A stretch of 64,000 bases of DNA, from contig CAIVAR010000093.1 of NCBI GenBank assembly GCA_903904005.1, forward strand, positions 1-64,000, in the 5' to 3' direction. Of this stretch, positions 8,984-17,841 are shown piece after piece; positions within the stretch are counted from its first letter, which is position 1, and the number at the start of each line of letters is the position of its first letter. The position numbers and the translations under genes were made by a program. The DNA comes from an uncultured Anaeromyxobacter sp. (GTDB lineage Bacteria; Myxococcota; Myxococcia; Myxococcales; Anaeromyxobacteraceae). The notes beneath the pieces are model-generated. The model was not told the origin of the DNA, searched no databases, and saw only the letters and a list, made by a program, of their open reading frames with translations.

Positions 8984-9490
8984 ATGGCCGATCCCATCCA
9001 CGCCACCTTCCATACCTCCGCCGGCGACATCGTCGTGAAGCTCCTTCCCGAGAAGGCGCCCAAGACCGTCGAGAACTTCCTCGGGCTCGCCGAGGGCACG
9101 CGCGAGTGGACCGATCCCCGCAGCGGCGAGAAGGCGAAGAAGCCGCTCTACGACGGCACGGTCTTCCACCGGGTGATCCCCGAGTTCATGATCCAGGGGG
9201 GCGATCCGCTCGGCACCGGCACCGGTGGCCCGGGCTACAAGTTCGGCGACGAGATCGGCCCCGACAACAAGTTCGACCGGCCCGGGCTCCTCGCCATGGC
9301 CAACGCCGGTCCGGGCACCAACGGGTCCCAGTTCTTCATCACCGAGGTGCCGACGCCGCACCTCAACCGGGGGCACACCATCTTCGGCGAGGTGGTGAAG
9401 GGTGGCGACCTCATCGCCAAGATCGCCCGGACCGGCAACGCCAAGGTGAAGCTCACCAGGGTCGTCATCACCCGCGGGCCGGTGGGATAA
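8984..9490 (+). CDS. Cytoplasmic cyclophilin-type peptidyl-prolyl isomerase
   Basis: A 168-residue cyclophilin without signal peptide, close in sequence to the preceding exported one. Shared segments are KLLPEKAPKTVENFLGLAEG, FHRVIPEFMIQGGDP and NGSQFFIT. The tandem pair looks like a duplication, one copy having gained export and cysteines. It catalyses cis-trans isomerisation of Xaa-Pro bonds. A ribosome site (GGAGAG) precedes the ATG by a few bases. It is followed at once by era. Confidence 0.93.
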   Translation: MADPIHATFHTSAGDIVVKLLPEKAPKTVENFLGLAEGTREWTDPRSGEKAKKPLYDGTVFHRVIPEFMIQGGDPLGTGTGGPGYKFGDEIGPDNKFDRPGLLAMANAGPGTNGSQFFITEVPTPHLNRGHTIFGEVVKGGDLIAKIARTGNAKVKLTRVVITRGPVG

Positions 9491-9498
9491 GGGATCTC

Positions 9499-10431
9499 TT
9501 GACCGACAAGGGGCCGTTCCGCGCCGGATTCGTCGCCATCCTCGGGCGCCCCAACGTCGGGAAGTCGACGCTGCTCAACCAGCTGCTCGGGGAGCACGTG
9601 GCGATCGTCACGGCGCGCCCGCAGACCACGCGCACCCGCATCCTCGGGGTGGTGAACGGGGAGGGCTACCAGCTCGCCCTCTTCGACACCCCGGGGATCC
9701 ACAGGGCGAAGGGGCCGCTCAACCGGCGCATGGTGGAGACGGCGCTGTCGACCCTCTCCGAGGTCGACGTGGCGCTCGTGCTCGTCGAGGCCACCACCGG
9801 CCCCGGCGGCAGGGTGGAGGTGGGCGAGACGATGGAGTGGATCGCCGCCGAGCTGAAGCGCCGCCGCCGGCCCGCCGTCCTCGGCATCAACAAGATGGAC
9901 CGGGTCCCGCGCGAGACGCTGCTGCCGGTCATCGAGGCCTACCGCACGGTCTACGACTGGTCCGACGTGGTGCCGTTCTCCGCGCTCACCGGGGAGAACG
10001 TCGACCGGCTGGCCGCCGCGCTGGCCCGCCACCTGCCGGTCTCCGAGGCCCCGCTCTTCCCGCTCGACGTGATGACCGATCAGGCCGAGCGGGTCATCGC
10101 GGCCGAGTACGTCCGCGAGCAGATCATGCAGCAGACCCGCGAAGAGCTCCCCTACGCCGTCGCCGTCGAGATCGAGGAGTTCGACGAGTCGGAGCGGCGC
10201 GACGACGGGGGGCTCATCCGCGTCGGCGCGGTGGTGTGGGTGGAGCGCGAGTCGCAGAAGGCCATCGTCATCGGCAAGGGGGGCTCGATGCTCAAGCTCG
10301 TCGGCACCCGTGCCCGGGAGCGGATGGAGCGGCTGCTCGGCGCCAAGGTCTTCCTTCGCCTCACCGTGAAGGTCGAGGAGCGCTGGTCGGAACGGCTCGA
10401 GGCGCTGCGGCGCCTGGGGATCGCGCCGTGA
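9499..10431 (+). CDS. era: GTPase Era
   Basis: A 310-residue essential GTPase that binds the 3' end of 16S rRNA and helps 30S maturation. G1 GRPNVGKST, G3 DTPGIH and G4 NKMD are present. The C-terminal KH domain carries VIGKGGSMLKLVGTRARERM. The likely start is the TTG at 9499, preceded by the purine-rich GATAAGGGA; it gives a length close to the 301 residues of the E. coli protein. The stop overlaps the GTG of der, so the two GTPases are coupled. Confidence 0.95.
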   Translation: MTDKGPFRAGFVAILGRPNVGKSTLLNQLLGEHVAIVTARPQTTRTRILGVVNGEGYQLALFDTPGIHRAKGPLNRRMVETALSTLSEVDVALVLVEATTGPGGRVEVGETMEWIAAELKRRRRPAVLGINKMDRVPRETLLPVIEAYRTVYDWSDVVPFSALTGENVDRLAAALARHLPVSEAPLFPLDVMTDQAERVIAAEYVREQIMQQTREELPYAVAVEIEEFDESERRDDGGLIRVGAVVWVERESQKAIVIGKGGSMLKLVGTRARERMERLLGAKVFLRLTVKVEERWSERLEALRRLGIAP

Positions 10432-11894
10432 GCGCCCTTCGCCCGATCATCGCCTTCGTGGGGCGCCCCAACGTGGGCAAGTCCACGCTCTTCAACCGCA
10501 TCGTCGGGTACCGGACCGCCATCGTGCAGGACGTTCCCGGCGTGACGCGGGACCGGAACTACGGCGACCTCACCTGGGACCACCGGCTCCTCTCGGCGGT
10601 GGACACCGGGGGATTCGAGCCGATCGCTCCGGCCCGCAAGGACGAGACGTCCGGCCGGACGCTCATGCGCAGCGTGCAGGAGCAGGCCCAGCTGGCCGTG
10701 GACGAGGCTTCCGCCGTGGTGCTCGTGGTCGACGGGCGGGAGGGTCCGACCTCCATCGATCGGGCGGTTGCCGACCTGCTCCGTCCGTCCGGCAAGCCCC
10801 TCTTCGTCGCGGTGAACAAGATGGACACCGCCGGGACCGAGGGCGAGTCCCCCATCGCCGAGTTCTACGAGCTCGGCTTCGGCGACGTCGTCCCGGTCTC
10901 CGCCGAGCACGGGCGCGGTGTCGGCGACCTCATGGGGGCGATCCTGGACGCCCTCGAGGCGCGTGGGACGCCGGCCCCGGAGGAGGCGGAGGAGTCCGAG
11001 GAGTTCCCGCCCGACGACGAGGAGGGTGAGGAGGTCGAGGAGCCGGCCGAGGACCCCGCGCGGGAGATCCGGCTCGCCATCGTGGGCCGGCCGAACGTCG
11101 GCAAGAGCACCCTCGTGAACACCATCCTGCGCGAGGACCGATTCGTGGTGTCGGACGTCGCCGGGACCACCCGGGACAGCATCGACGCCTCCCTGGAGCA
11201 CGAGGGGCAGCGCTTCATCATCACCGACACCGCCGGCATCCGGCGCAAGCGCTCCATCGCCCAGAACGTCGAGCGCTACTCCGTCATCCGCGCCATGCGG
11301 TCCATCGACGACGCCGACGTGGTGGCCCTGATCCTCGACGCCCAGGAGGCGGGCGCCGACCAGGACGCGAAGCTCGCCGGGCTCGTCGCGGAGAAGGGGC
11401 GGGCGCTCGTCATCGTCGTGAACAAGTGGGACATCGCCCAGGAGGCGGGCGCGACCCAGCGCTGGTACCGGGAGGAGCTCGGCAAGAAGCTCCCCTTCGT
11501 CGCCTGGGCCCCGATCCTGTTCGTCTCGGCCCGGGACGGGAACGGGGTCAGCGCGCTCCTGCGTGAGGCGGGGAGGCTCGCACGGCAGTACCGGACCCGC
11601 CTGCCCACCCCCAAGCTGAACGAGCTCCTGGAGGCCATCCAGGAGGCCCACCCGGCCCCGCTCTCCCACGGCCACCCGGTGAAGCTCTACTACGTCAGCA
11701 TGGTCTCGACGGCCCCGCCGACCATGGTCCTCCAGGCGAGCCGGCCGCAGACCATCCCGGACCACTACAAGCGCTTCGTCGAGAACCGGTTCCGGGAGGC
11801 CTTCGGGCTCAAGGTCCCGCTTCGGTTCGTCTACCGGGAGCGCACCCGGCGGGACCGCGGACGAAGGCCGAAACCCGGTCGCCGCGGCGCTTGA
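10428..11894 (+). CDS. der: GTPase Der (EngA)
   Basis: A 488-residue double GTPase needed for 50S subunit assembly. Two G domains in tandem each carry a GRPNVGKST P-loop (about residues 12 and 220), DTGGFEP/DTAGIRRK switch II motifs and NKMD/NKWD. A strongly acidic linker of about 30 residues (EEAEESEEFPPDDEEGEEVE) joins them. The C-terminal KH-like domain covers about 400-488 and ends in a basic tail. The GTG start overlaps the era stop. Downstream come YfgM-like and BamB-like genes, the same trio seen in E. coli. Confidence 0.95.
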   Translation: MSALRPIIAFVGRPNVGKSTLFNRIVGYRTAIVQDVPGVTRDRNYGDLTWDHRLLSAVDTGGFEPIAPARKDETSGRTLMRSVQEQAQLAVDEASAVVLVVDGREGPTSIDRAVADLLRPSGKPLFVAVNKMDTAGTEGESPIAEFYELGFGDVVPVSAEHGRGVGDLMGAILDALEARGTPAPEEAEESEEFPPDDEEGEEVEEPAEDPAREIRLAIVGRPNVGKSTLVNTILREDRFVVSDVAGTTRDSIDASLEHEGQRFIITDTAGIRRKRSIAQNVERYSVIRAMRSIDDADVVALILDAQEAGADQDAKLAGLVAEKGRALVIVVNKWDIAQEAGATQRWYREELGKKLPFVAWAPILFVSARDGNGVSALLREAGRLARQYRTRLPTPKLNELLEAIQEAHPAPLSHGHPVKLYYVSMVSTAPPTMVLQASRPQTIPDHYKRFVENRFREAFGLKVPLRFVYRERTRRDRGRRPKPGRRGA

Positions 11895-11955
11895 CGCCCA
11901 TCGGCTCCACGCCTAGATTGTGCCGACTTTTCGCAGGGATTGACGAGAGAGGACC

Positions 11956-12687
11956 ATGTCGAAACACGCCCCCGAGCTGACCCGCAAGGACATGAAGGCC
12001 CCCGACGCCTTCCAGACCGCCGCCAAGGCCGCGACCTGGCTCACGGGGAAGCAGCAGACCATCGTCGCCATCGTGGTGGGCGCCCTGGTCGTGGTCGCCG
12101 TCATCCTCGGGGCCATGGCCTGGATGGACGCCCGGAAGAGCACCGCCGGGGCGCTCCTCTACCGCACCCTGGACGACGCCGACGGTCAGGTCTCGAGCGT
12201 CCCGCTGCCCGGCGTCAGCGTCCCGATCTTCCCGTCCACCGAGGCGCAGTACCGATCCGTGCTCGGCCGGGCCGACGAGCTCCGCAAGACCTACCCGTCC
12301 ACCGACGCGGCCCGTACGGCCGCGCTCGCCGCCGCCGCTGCCAACCTCCGGCTCGCCGCCTGGGATGCCGCCATCGCCGACTACGAGGCCTACCTGGCGG
12401 GAAGCGCACCGCAGGACTCGCTGGCCTTCATCGCCGTCGAGGGGATCGCCCGGGCCAAGGAGGCCAAGGGTGACGTTCCCGGCGCCATCGCCTCGCTCGA
12501 GAAGCTCCAGAACACGGCTCCGGCCCGCGCCGACCGGGCGGTGCTCGAGCGCGCCCGGCTGCTCGCCGGCTCGGGGAAGGCCGACGAGGCCCGGAAGCTC
12601 CTCCAGGCGTTCCCGCAGGACTTCAAGGACTCGCAGCTTCGCGGCGACGCCGACAAGCAGCTCGCCGCGCTGGGCGGGACCAAGTAG
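11956..12687 (+). CDS. YfgM-like single-span membrane protein with TPR-like domain
   Basis: A 243-residue protein with a basic cytoplasmic N-terminus (about 35 residues), one membrane span near residues 37-58 (VAIVVGALVVVAVILGAMAW) and an Ala-rich helical domain outside, arranged like tetratricopeptide hairpins. This is the layout of YfgM, a SecYEG-associated periplasmic chaperone partner in E. coli. The gene order der - this gene - BamB-like matches yfgM-bamB-der synteny, which supports the call more than sequence does. The stop is immediately followed by the next GTG. Confidence 0.75.
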   Translation: MSKHAPELTRKDMKAPDAFQTAAKAATWLTGKQQTIVAIVVGALVVVAVILGAMAWMDARKSTAGALLYRTLDDADGQVSSVPLPGVSVPIFPSTEAQYRSVLGRADELRKTYPSTDAARTAALAAAAANLRLAAWDAAIADYEAYLAGSAPQDSLAFIAVEGIARAKEAKGDVPGAIASLEKLQNTAPARADRAVLERARLLAGSGKADEARKLLQAFPQDFKDSQLRGDADKQLAALGGTK

Positions 12688-13776
12688 GTGTTCCTCGCCG
12701 GTGCCGCTGCAGCGGTCCTCGCGCTCGCGGTGGTTGCGACACCGCCGGCCCCCATCCCGACCGACAGCCTCTTCGCGGTCGCCTGGCGGAAGTCGCTCGT
12801 CGAGCCCTACCTCCTCGAGTACAAGCCCTTCGAGCCGGCCGGGCCGGGGATCGACCCGCTCACCGGGATGGTGGTGGCCGCGACCCGCGACGGCTTCGTG
12901 CAGGCCTACGACCCGGCCGGCAAGGAACTCTGGCACTGGCGCGGCAAGGGGCCGTACCTCGGGGCTCCCGGCGTGGGCGACGGGCTCGTCTTCGTGGCCG
13001 GCATCGACGGGAAGATCGTGGCCCTCGACGCGGCGCGGGGCGAGGAGCGCTGGACCTACTCCTACAAGGAGGAGTTCGGCAGCCAGCCCGTCGTCGCCGG
13101 TGACCTGGTGTACTTCGCCACGCTCGAGGGCACGGTGCTCGCGCTCGAGGCCCGCACCGGCGCCTGGAAGTGGCACTTCCGGCGCGAGCCGTCGGGCAAG
13201 TTCATCATCCTCGGGGTGGGGCGTCCGGCCGTCGTCGACGGCATCCTCTACCAGGGCTTCGCGGACGGCAGCGTGGTGGCCTTCGACGCCAGGACCGGCG
13301 CGGTGAAGTGGGACCGCAAGGTCGGGCGCGGCGCCTACCCGGACATCGACGCCGACGTGCAGGTCACGAAGGATCGGGTTTACGTGGCGAGCTACGGCGG
13401 TCAGGTCGCCGCCCTCGACCGGCAGAACGGCACGCCGATCTGGGAGGCGAAGGCGGTCGACGCGTACAAGGCCCGGCTCGACGGGGACGTGCTCGTGGTG
13501 GTCACCACCAAGGACGTCGTCGGCTTCGACGCCCGCTCCGGCAAGGAGATCTGGACGCTGCCCCACGAGGGATCGCCGCTCGCCGAGCCGCTGGTCGCCC
13601 GTGGGCTCGTGCTCGTCCCCATCGGCAAGGGGCTGCTCGTCCTCGATCGGAAGAGCGGCAAGAAGCTCCGGTTCTTCACCCGCGGCTCGGGCGCCACGGG
13701 CAGCCCGGCCCTGCTCGGGAATCGGCTCTACCTGCTCTCGAACGCGGGCGAGCTCATCGCCATCGACCTCCGGTGA
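12688..13776 (+). CDS. BamB-like PQQ-repeat beta-propeller protein
   Basis: A 362-residue exported beta-propeller. Repeats of the PQQ type recur through the chain, for example VQAYDPAGKELWHWRG, IVALDAARGEERWTYSY, VLALEARTGAWKWHF, VVAFDARTGAVKWDRK and VAALDRQNGTPIWEAK. The N-terminus is hydrophobic (FLAGAAAAVLALAVVA) and serves as signal peptide; I see no lipobox cysteine, unlike E. coli BamB. It probably helps outer-membrane protein assembly together with the adjacent YfgM-like protein. The GTG start abuts the previous stop, and its own stop overlaps the next gene. Confidence 0.8.
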   Translation: MFLAGAAAAVLALAVVATPPAPIPTDSLFAVAWRKSLVEPYLLEYKPFEPAGPGIDPLTGMVVAATRDGFVQAYDPAGKELWHWRGKGPYLGAPGVGDGLVFVAGIDGKIVALDAARGEERWTYSYKEEFGSQPVVAGDLVYFATLEGTVLALEARTGAWKWHFRREPSGKFIILGVGRPAVVDGILYQGFADGSVVAFDARTGAVKWDRKVGRGAYPDIDADVQVTKDRVYVASYGGQVAALDRQNGTPIWEAKAVDAYKARLDGDVLVVVTTKDVVGFDARSGKEIWTLPHEGSPLAEPLVARGLVLVPIGKGLLVLDRKSGKKLRFFTRGSGATGSPALLGNRLYLLSNAGELIAIDLR

Positions 13777-14168
13777 AACGGGTGCGGGTGGTCGCGGCGG
13801 TACTCCGCCGGGACGGCCGCATCCTCGTCACGCGGCGCCACGGCCACGCCGAGCGCGGCGGGCAGTGGGAGTTTCCCGGGGGCAAGGTCGAGCCCGGGGA
13901 GGCCGAGCCCGACGCGCTGGTCCGGGAGATCCGGGAGGAGCTCGACTGCGGCGTGGCCGTCGGCGCCCTGCTCGCCCGCACGACCCACCGCTACCCGGAC
14001 CTGGAGGTGGAACTCGCCTTCTTCGCCTGCACCCTCGAGCCGGGGCAGGAGCCGCACCTCGTGGGGGCGGCCGCCATGGAATGGTCCGAGCCGGCCCGCC
14101 TCGCAGGCTACGACTTCTGCGAGGCCGACCGGCCGGTGCTTCCGGTGCTGCTCGGGCTCGAGCGGTAG
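13773..14168 (+). CDS. Nudix hydrolase, MutT-like
   Basis: A 131-residue Nudix protein. The Nudix box GX5EX7REUXEEXGU is met by GGKVEPGEAEPDALVREIRE followed by ELDC, with Cys in the usual glycine place. The preceding GGQWEFPGGK is the usual MutT context. Likely work is cleaning of oxidised nucleotides such as 8-oxo-dGTP, though the substrate cannot be read from sequence. The GTG start overlaps the preceding stop. Its stop codon directly abuts that of the next gene, which runs the opposite way. Confidence 0.88.
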   Translation: MKRVRVVAAVLRRDGRILVTRRHGHAERGGQWEFPGGKVEPGEAEPDALVREIREELDCGVAVGALLARTTHRYPDLEVELAFFACTLEPGQEPHLVGAAAMEWSEPARLAGYDFCEADRPVLPVLLGLER

Positions 14169-16580
14169 CTACCGCCCCCGGCTACCGCCACCACCGTGGC
14201 TGCCGCCTCCTCCGTGGCTGGCGCCCGAGGAGTGGGAGGTCGTGCGCTGCCGCGCCGCCGCATCCCGTCCCAGGCCCGCGGGGGCGCTGGGGTAGGAGGG
14301 CTTCGACGACGGGCGTGCGGCCTGCTGCGGGGGCGCGGCAGGTCGTGACGCCGGACGGGCCTGCTGCTGCTGCGGCTGCTGCGCCGGCCGGGCCTGCTGA
14401 GGCTGCTGGGGGGCAGGGCGGGTGGCGGAAGGGGTCGTTGGGCGCGCGGCCTGGCCAGGCTTCGCCGAGGACGAGCCTCCCTGCTGTGGCTTCCAGCCCT
14501 GGGCGGTGTTCCGGTCCCACGAGCCCCCCTGGTTCTGCCGGTACACGTTGCCGCTCTTGTCGGCGTAGACGTTGTTGGGGCGGTTGGACGGCCGGGGCGC
14601 CGGGCGGTTGGCGATGGCCTGGGCCCTGTCGGCGTTCCGGACCCTGTTGTCGGGGCGCGCGTACAGGTTGTTGTTCCAGCCCCCCGGGCCGGACGGCCGG
14701 GGAGGGGGAGGCCGGACTCCGCCGCCGGGGGGGTAGCCGCCAGGAGGCGGCCGGTATCCGCCGGGCGGAGGGGGGCGATATCCGTATCCGGGGTAGGGGG
14801 GACGGTACCCGGGCGGGGGGCGGTACCAGCCGCCCGGATACGGGGGCGGGTACGGTCGGTATCCCGGAGGACCCCACCAGCCGGGCCGGTAGTACGGATA
14901 TCCGTAGCCACCGAAGTGGATCCCCACCGAGACGAACGGGGAGCCGAAGCCGTAGGTGAGCCCGAACCCGGTCCACGGGTTGTAGGTCATCCCGAAGCCG
15001 TAGGTCACCGGGCGTGCGTAGTAGACGGACGGGCCGATGTACGGCGGGTAGTAGAAGCCGGTGCCGTACACCACCGTGCCGTAGTACGGGTACATGCCGG
15101 TGTAGCCGGGCAGGTAGCCGACGTACACCACCTGCGGCGTCGACTGGTACACGTAGACGTACTTGGTGTTGTAGACCGGCGCGCTGGGCGGGACCTGGTC
15201 GATGTCGGGCGGCCGCCGGTCGCTCACGGTCCAGGGTCCCCGGGGACCCGAGGCCACGTACCAGACCGCCTGGTCGCAGGCCCAGTACCGGCCGGCGTCC
15301 AGGATCACCGAGGCCGAGGTGTTCACCGCGAACGACATCTGCGTGCCCTCGATGGCCTTGAAGCGGGGCTCGCCGTCGTAGACCACCTCGAACTTCTGGT
15401 CGCGCTTCACGGCGGTCGTCTGGGGGATCTGGGTGTCGGCGACGGCGTCCTGCGCCTCGTCGGTGCCGGCCACGAAGGTCCGGACGTTTCCCACCGCCGA
15501 GTCGGGCGGCAGGCTCGAGAAGCCGGCCGGGAGCTGATCGGGCCGGACCGAGACCCACGGACCGCCGAGCGACCGCGACTTGAACCAGCGTCCGGAGGCG
15601 AGGACGAAGGTCTCGTTGGTGGGAACGTACACGAGCACGTCCCGCTGGGTGTTCTCGGCGTAGAGGAGGTCGGCGTCGGTGCCCACCGGCACGTACTTCG
15701 GCGGGCCGTCGAAGACGAAGAGCTCGGCGGGGTCGGTCGAGACCAGGATGCGCGGCGGCGAGGTGGGCTCGGTGATGGCCTTCTCCTCGGCCTTCTCCTG
15801 GGCGTCCCCGGATCCCTTCTCCGGCGGCGGGGGATTCTGGTCGAAGAACCTCTTCACCGTTGGTGACGGGGCGGCGACCGGCGCGAAGGGGCCGGTGGCG
15901 GCGGCGGCCTCGTACCAGAACTTCCCGCCCGAGAGGTAGTAGCGGCGGGTCGACGGATCGAGAACCACGAACATGGGCGTGTTGACGACCCGCTTCAGGT
16001 CGGAGCCCGGTATCGGCTGCTCCACCGGCTTCCCGGCGTAGAGGAGGAGCACGGCCGGGTCGTTCGAGAAGAGCATGCGGGGTGGCGTGGACTTGAGCCC
16101 CTCCGACGACCGCTTCTCGGCCTGCGAGACGGCCAGGCTCGCCTGGATGGCGTCGAGCCCCACGGTGAGCTCCCACCTCGGGACGTCGGCCTCGATCTTG
16201 GCGGCGACCTGCTTCTCCTGGTCCTTCGTGATGTTGGGGAAGCGGACCTTGGTGACCTGCAGGCTCTCCACCGTGGCCTGGCGCGCGTCCCGGTCCACCG
16301 AGACCTGGGCGACGTACCAGATGACCCCGAAGACCGGCGCCTTGTCCTTCTCGGTCCAGGCCACCGCCGACCGGCCGGAGAGCTTCACGCCCTCGAACTT
16401 CTCGAGCTGCGGCTGGTAGATCTCGAGGGACCCGTTGCCGATCTCGATGGCCCGGGGCCAGTCGGACGAGGGTTCGTCCTGGCCCTGGCCCTGTCCGGCG
16501 TCGACCGGGGGCGGCGGGGTCTGCGCCCCGGTGTCGAGGGCGGCGGCGAGCAGCAGGACGGCCAGGGCGTGGGCGCGCAT
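14169..16580 (-). CDS. Large exported Gly/Tyr/Pro-rich protein with repeated GPW/GPF modules
   Basis: An 803-residue protein with a cleavable signal (MRAHALAVLLLAAALDTGAQ). The first half has at least three similar modules ending in GPF or GPW: GGKFWYEAAAATGPFAPV, SGRWFKSRSLGGPWVSV and VWYVASGPRGPWTV. Such modules occur in proteins loosely labelled carbohydrate-binding family V/XII. From about residue 480 the chain becomes extremely rich in Tyr, Gly and Pro (PPGYRPPYPGYGYRPPPPGG), then Asn/Gln-rich with Ala-Arg-Pro stretches, ending in Ser/His/Gly repeats. It is probably a surface or matrix protein. I do not recognise a catalytic domain. It stands alone, convergent with the Nudix gene. Confidence 0.8.
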   Translation of the reverse strand: MRAHALAVLLLAAALDTGAQTPPPPVDAGQGQGQDEPSSDWPRAIEIGNGSLEIYQPQLEKFEGVKLSGRSAVAWTEKDKAPVFGVIWYVAQVSVDRDARQATVESLQVTKVRFPNITKDQEKQVAAKIEADVPRWELTVGLDAIQASLAVSQAEKRSSEGLKSTPPRMLFSNDPAVLLLYAGKPVEQPIPGSDLKRVVNTPMFVVLDPSTRRYYLSGGKFWYEAAAATGPFAPVAAPSPTVKRFFDQNPPPPEKGSGDAQEKAEEKAITEPTSPPRILVSTDPAELFVFDGPPKYVPVGTDADLLYAENTQRDVLVYVPTNETFVLASGRWFKSRSLGGPWVSVRPDQLPAGFSSLPPDSAVGNVRTFVAGTDEAQDAVADTQIPQTTAVKRDQKFEVVYDGEPRFKAIEGTQMSFAVNTSASVILDAGRYWACDQAVWYVASGPRGPWTVSDRRPPDIDQVPPSAPVYNTKYVYVYQSTPQVVYVGYLPGYTGMYPYYGTVVYGTGFYYPPYIGPSVYYARPVTYGFGMTYNPWTGFGLTYGFGSPFVSVGIHFGGYGYPYYRPGWWGPPGYRPYPPPYPGGWYRPPPGYRPPYPGYGYRPPPPGGYRPPPGGYPPGGGVRPPPPRPSGPGGWNNNLYARPDNRVRNADRAQAIANRPAPRPSNRPNNVYADKSGNVYRQNQGGSWDRNTAQGWKPQQGGSSSAKPGQAARPTTPSATRPAPQQPQQARPAQQPQQQQARPASRPAAPPQQAARPSSKPSYPSAPAGLGRDAAARQRTTSHSSGASHGGGGSHGGGGSRGR

Positions 16581-16631
16581 CGTTGAAGTTTATCGCCGGA
16601 GGGTGATGCCGGCGATGCCCGTTGGGACGCG

Positions 16632-17192
16632 CTAGCGACTTCGCTTCTTCTTGACCTTCTTGGGGGGTGCGGGCGGCGGCTCCCCGGCGACCCGGAACGG
16701 GACCGCCAGGGGCTCGAAGGTGGTTCCGTCGACCGAACGGACGAGCCGGTTCTCCAGCCCCTCGAGCCGGAGGACGTAGCGTCCGGCCGGGGTGAGCGGG
16801 TCCTGGGGGGTGAGGACGAAGCGGGACCCGGATGGGCCGACCTCGGACTCGGAAGTCGACGGCACCATGGCGTCCCGCGAGTCGAGCAGCACCAGGCGGG
16901 CCGCCCGGACGGCGAGCGGGGAACGGACCTCGAACGACGAGGCGGGGTCGACGGCCTCGGTGCCGTCCGGCGGGACGGGGCCGGACGTCTCGGCGATCCG
17001 CACCAGCACCGCCGACACGGGGAACGGGGCCGGCGCCGCAGGTGGGGCCGGTGCCACCGGGCCCGACGGTGCGGATGCGCCCGGACCCGACGGGGAAGCA
17101 GGTCCGGACGGAGCCGACGGGAAACCCGAACCGGTGGAGCGCTCAGGGGTGCAGGAGGACGTTGCCGCGCAGAGCAGCCCGACGACGATCAC
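16632..17192 (-). CDS. Probable lipoprotein of unknown function
   Basis: About 186 residues beginning at GTG 17192. There is a short hydrophobic signal followed by a possible lipobox cysteine (GLLCAATSSC), then a 40-residue Pro/Ser/Gly/Ala linker and a C-terminal globular part with a beta-rich look (RYVLRLEGLENRLVRSVDG), ending in a lysine-rich tail (PPKKVKKKRSR). The domain resembles an Ig-like or bacterial surface fold only in general terms. No other start codon in this frame gives a signal peptide. An AT-rich promoter-like patch lies 40-60 bases upstream, and the MerR gene lies just beyond it on the same strand. Confidence 0.6.
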   Translation of the reverse strand: MIVVGLLCAATSSCTPERSTGSGFPSAPSGPASPSGPGASAPSGPVAPAPPAAPAPFPVSAVLVRIAETSGPVPPDGTEAVDPASSFEVRSPLAVRAARLVLLDSRDAMVPSTSESEVGPSGSRFVLTPQDPLTPAGRYVLRLEGLENRLVRSVDGTTFEPLAVPFRVAGEPPPAPPKKVKKKRSR

Positions 17193-17219
17193 CGCATGAA
17201 ACCGGGATTTCAGCCCCCC

Positions 17220-17256
17220 AGGGTGAGTCCGATAATGTATATTATGTAAACTACGA
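17220..17256 (-). promoter_or_regulatory. AT-rich promoter or operator with inverted repeat
   Basis: In DNA of about 70% GC this spacer contains an island of roughly 20 bases that is nearly all A/T. Arms ATAAT (17232-17236) and ATTAT (17241-17245) form an inverted repeat around GTAT. On the minus strand it offers -10-like hexamers (TATACA, CATTAT) just upstream of the lipoprotein gene. It is a plausible promoter or a site for the adjacent MerR regulator. Confidence 0.5.
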
Positions 17257-17266
17257 CCGGGACCGG

Positions 17267-17815
17267 TCATGCGTGGCTTCGGCTCGCCCCATCGGCCATC
17301 GGATGGCGTCCATGGGCGGCCTCCGGTCGCGGTCCGGCGTGGAGACCCCCGCACTCCCCGGTCCTCGCCAGCACCCGGACGATCCGCGGTGCACCGCGCT
17401 CGGCTGCGACCGAGCACGGGCAAGGAACCGATGCCGGATCGGAATGCTCCTCCTCGGTGACCGACGCGAGCGCCTGGCGCAGCTCCGACTCGAGCCGCTT
17501 CAGCTTCTCGATGCGGCTGCGCACGCGCACCACGTGGGCCGGCAGCCGATCGGCGAGCAGCTTCCGGAAGTCGACGGCGGTCCGGCACCCTTCCCGCATC
17601 GCCAGCAAGGCCCGGATGTCCGGGATGGAGAGCCCGAGCTCGCGGAAGTCGAGGATGAACTGGAGCTGCTCGAGCGCGGCGCGATCGTAGCGGCGGTGGC
17701 CGCCTTCGCTCACGGTGACGGGCGGCAGGAGCCCCTGCTCCTCGTAGAAGCGGACGGTGCGGACGGTTTCCCCCGTCGCACGCGCCAGATCCCCCGAAGT
17801 GAGCACCTGCTCCAT
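17267..17815 (-). CDS. MerR-family transcriptional regulator
   Basis: A 182-residue regulator. The winged helix-turn-helix covers residues 1-70 (GDLARATGETVRTVRFYEEQ, then GGHRRYDRAALEQLQFI) and a dimerisation coiled coil covers about 75-120. Cysteines near residue 77 (EGCRTAV) and in VPCPCSVAAERG near 131-133 resemble the metal- or redox-sensing positions of ZntR/CueR/SoxR relatives, but the spacing matches none exactly. An extra tail of about 45 residues follows. MerR proteins twist promoters with overlong spacers; the inducer is unknown. Likely targets are the flanking lipoprotein and itself. Confidence 0.88.
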   Translation of the reverse strand: MEQVLTSGDLARATGETVRTVRFYEEQGLLPPVTVSEGGHRRYDRAALEQLQFILDFRELGLSIPDIRALLAMREGCRTAVDFRKLLADRLPAHVVRVRSRIEKLKRLESELRQALASVTEEEHSDPASVPCPCSVAAERGAPRIVRVLARTGECGGLHAGPRPEAAHGRHPMADGASRSHA

Positions 17816-17841
17816 GCGGGTTGGCTAATCGCCTCCCGCGC

